From Desmodesmus armatus (Eukaryota > Chlorophyta > Chlorophyceae > Sphaeropleales > Scenedesmaceae): 64,000 bases of DNA. The DNA lies in NCBI GenBank assembly GCA_007449985.2, contig VIIQ02000087.1, positions 310,001 to 374,000 of the forward strand, read 5' to 3'. A model generated the notes under the pieces. It was not told the origin of the DNA. It was given only the letters and a program-made list of their open reading frames with translations, and made no database searches. Below, one piece after another: positions 62,301 through 64,000 of this stretch. A program made the position numbers and the translations under genes. Positions within the stretch are counted from its first letter, which is position 1. Each line of letters starts with the position of its first letter.

Positions 62301-64000
62301 GAAACGTTTGTCAGCATGTGGGTTGTGCTGCATTCAAACCTGCAAGGACTGCATCCAGCATCCTTTGCCAGGCTGGCGAGTTTAACGGCAGTGCAGCCAG
62401 CACTGCTGCTGGGCACAACGTGCGTAAAAAGATGAGCAGTCATGAATTCATAATCCAGACGCCATCAAAGATCACAAACTCAGCTGGCATGCCATGTGGC
62501 AGGACATGTGATGCGCTCACCTGGATTGGTCCCCTGTACTTGCCCTCGCCGCGAATGGCTGTCAGGTCGCGCTCAAACACAGCAACATCAATGCCCTTCT
62601 TGATGAGAGCCACTGCCAGCACCAAGCCACCGATCCCAGCCCCTGCAATGAGCACTTTGAGGGGCCTCTGCTGCATTGCACTACTGCTGTCAGAGCCGGA
62701 TGTCTTCTCAGCGACAAGTGCCGCGACACGCTGGCTCTTAATCCTGTTGAGTGTGCATGGCGCCCCCGGACGAGCGGCCAGGTGCTGTCTGGGCAGCGCG
62801 GTGGCACTGGGTACTGCAGATGCTGTTGATGGCTGGCATGGGCGAGCCATGGCGGGCATGTGGGAGTGTGCCAGTGCCACACCACGCCTCGTAACATTGC
62901 CCTGGATCATTCCAGACTGCGCAGGGGCGTGCATGACGAAAGATCCTGCAACTGACTCCCTCAGGGCGCTGAGGAGAGAACACAACGATCAACGCTGGCA
63001 ACGTATGGAAGCAGGGGGACTTCCTTTTCGTCGCACGTGATAACTTAGGAAACAATGTCACATGGGTTCCATGGGCGTGGTAATCAGCTGGCAAAAACCT
63101 ACCTCGATACGAATCCATGCAGAGCTCCATAAGTACAACAGGGTGACGCCGTAAAACTGCACAGTAATTGAAACGAAGGAGGGGGTGAAGTGGGTGCGCC
63201 GTGTGGCGCATGTACTGGTGGGATGCCTGTGGTGGGGAAGGGGGGGGGGGGGTGTTCAGGACCTCCAGCTGTTCCTCGTGGGGGAGCCCACTGATGTGGT
63301 GTACCAAAGCTTCAAGCTCGTTTGTCAAAGTCCAGGGGGCCCCTGCCTGGGGCAACCATGCGGTCTGAGTATTTGAACATGGGCTTCACTGACCTCACCC
63401 CCTCAGGGCAGGCCCTGGGGCTGAAGGTGTGGGGTGGAATGCAACCTGGGTCGGTACACTTTGTATACTAAGTGTGGGTTGTCGATTTTTGCAGCACGCC
63501 TTGCCAAAGCTCAGCTTAGCTGACCGGCTTACTAAGTTAGTGTATTGTGCAGGGAGGTTGTGTTGTGCAGGGACGTTCAAGCAGTACGTGGATTGTGTCA
63601 CATATGAGCCATCAGCTCAACAATGAGGTCCCTGCTGCTTGCAGTACCTGTTCCTTGCTGCTAGCTGGCACCACCTGCCGCTATACCTCCTGCTGCTGCT
63701 GCTGCTGGTCCCCCTGCTGCTGCTGCCGGCTGCTTCTTGGGGTTCTTCCACACCTTCACCCGCTTGTCTATCTCTGCAGCCCTGGCTGTGCCCGCATCAT
63801 CCAGCACCACCTGCACACACATTGTCAGGGTGTAGACACAGGGAGTGCATCCAGCCAATGCATCAACCAAGGTGTGTTGGTTTGCTGCAGACCGTGTCAC
63901 AACATACACCTGTACCTATGCAGCTTGTAAAGTTGCAGGCATCAAGCTCAAACAATTCATAGCGCCCGTTAAGTGATGACCCAAGGCTGAGACAGCACAA

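Overview
The window is nuclear DNA of a green alga, most likely a chlorophycean (Chlamydomonadales or Sphaeropleales). The evidence is intron-rich genes with GT-AG junctions, GC-rich coding sequence, CAG/CTG-rich stretches coding for glutamine and alanine, a 443-codon beta-tubulin, a zeaxanthin epoxidase with a C-terminal FHA domain, and a pair of NAR1-type formate/nitrite transporters. Species cannot be named from sequence alone. No tRNA, rRNA, CRISPR array or autonomous transposon was recognised. Exons were assembled by eye from splice signals, reading phase and family conservation.

Layout. At 0.1-0.65 kb there are weak minus-strand exons of an unknown gene. At 1.77-4.85 kb (minus) lies an ECO1/CTF7 cohesin acetyltransferase with a low-complexity block inside its catalytic domain. 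Two head-to-head NAR1 transporters occupy 6.16-9.04 kb (minus) and 9.60-12.33 kb (plus); one intron of the second holds a 95-bp near-perfect palindrome. A receptor-like TKL protein kinase fills 15.8-24.4 kb (minus). A METTL21-type methyltransferase lies at 25.3-27.5 kb (plus) and a small secreted peptide candidate at 29.2-29.4 kb (minus). A Janus/phosphohistidine-phosphatase-like protein at 33.1-36.3 kb (minus) is divergent to a soluble inorganic pyrophosphatase at 36.8-39.4 kb (plus). At 40.1-44.7 kb a perfect 331-bp direct repeat of the beta-tubulin promoter, leader and first codons flanks a DHHC palmitoyltransferase gene; the intact beta-tubulin is at 44.6-47.3 kb (plus). Two tandem universal stress protein genes follow at 49.9-51.2 and 52.8-54.3 kb (minus), then zeaxanthin epoxidase at 57.3-63.0 kb (minus) and the last exon of an unknown gene at 63.7-63.8 kb (minus).

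The genes do not form one pathway. Three are probably chloroplast-related: the two NAR1 anion channels, if plastid-targeted like Chlamydomonas LCIA, and zeaxanthin epoxidase, the epoxidising arm of the xanthophyll cycle. The others serve the cytoskeleton, chromosome cohesion, signalling and housekeeping.

The most interesting items are the duplicated tubulin promoter with its chimeric ORF, the intronic palindrome, the insertion-split ECO1 acetyltransferase with an N-terminal PCNA-binding-like motif, the DHHC catalytic motif carried on a 23-nt microexon, a Janus-like domain lacking the catalytic histidine, and frame breaks that mostly look like single missing bases beside G/C runs.
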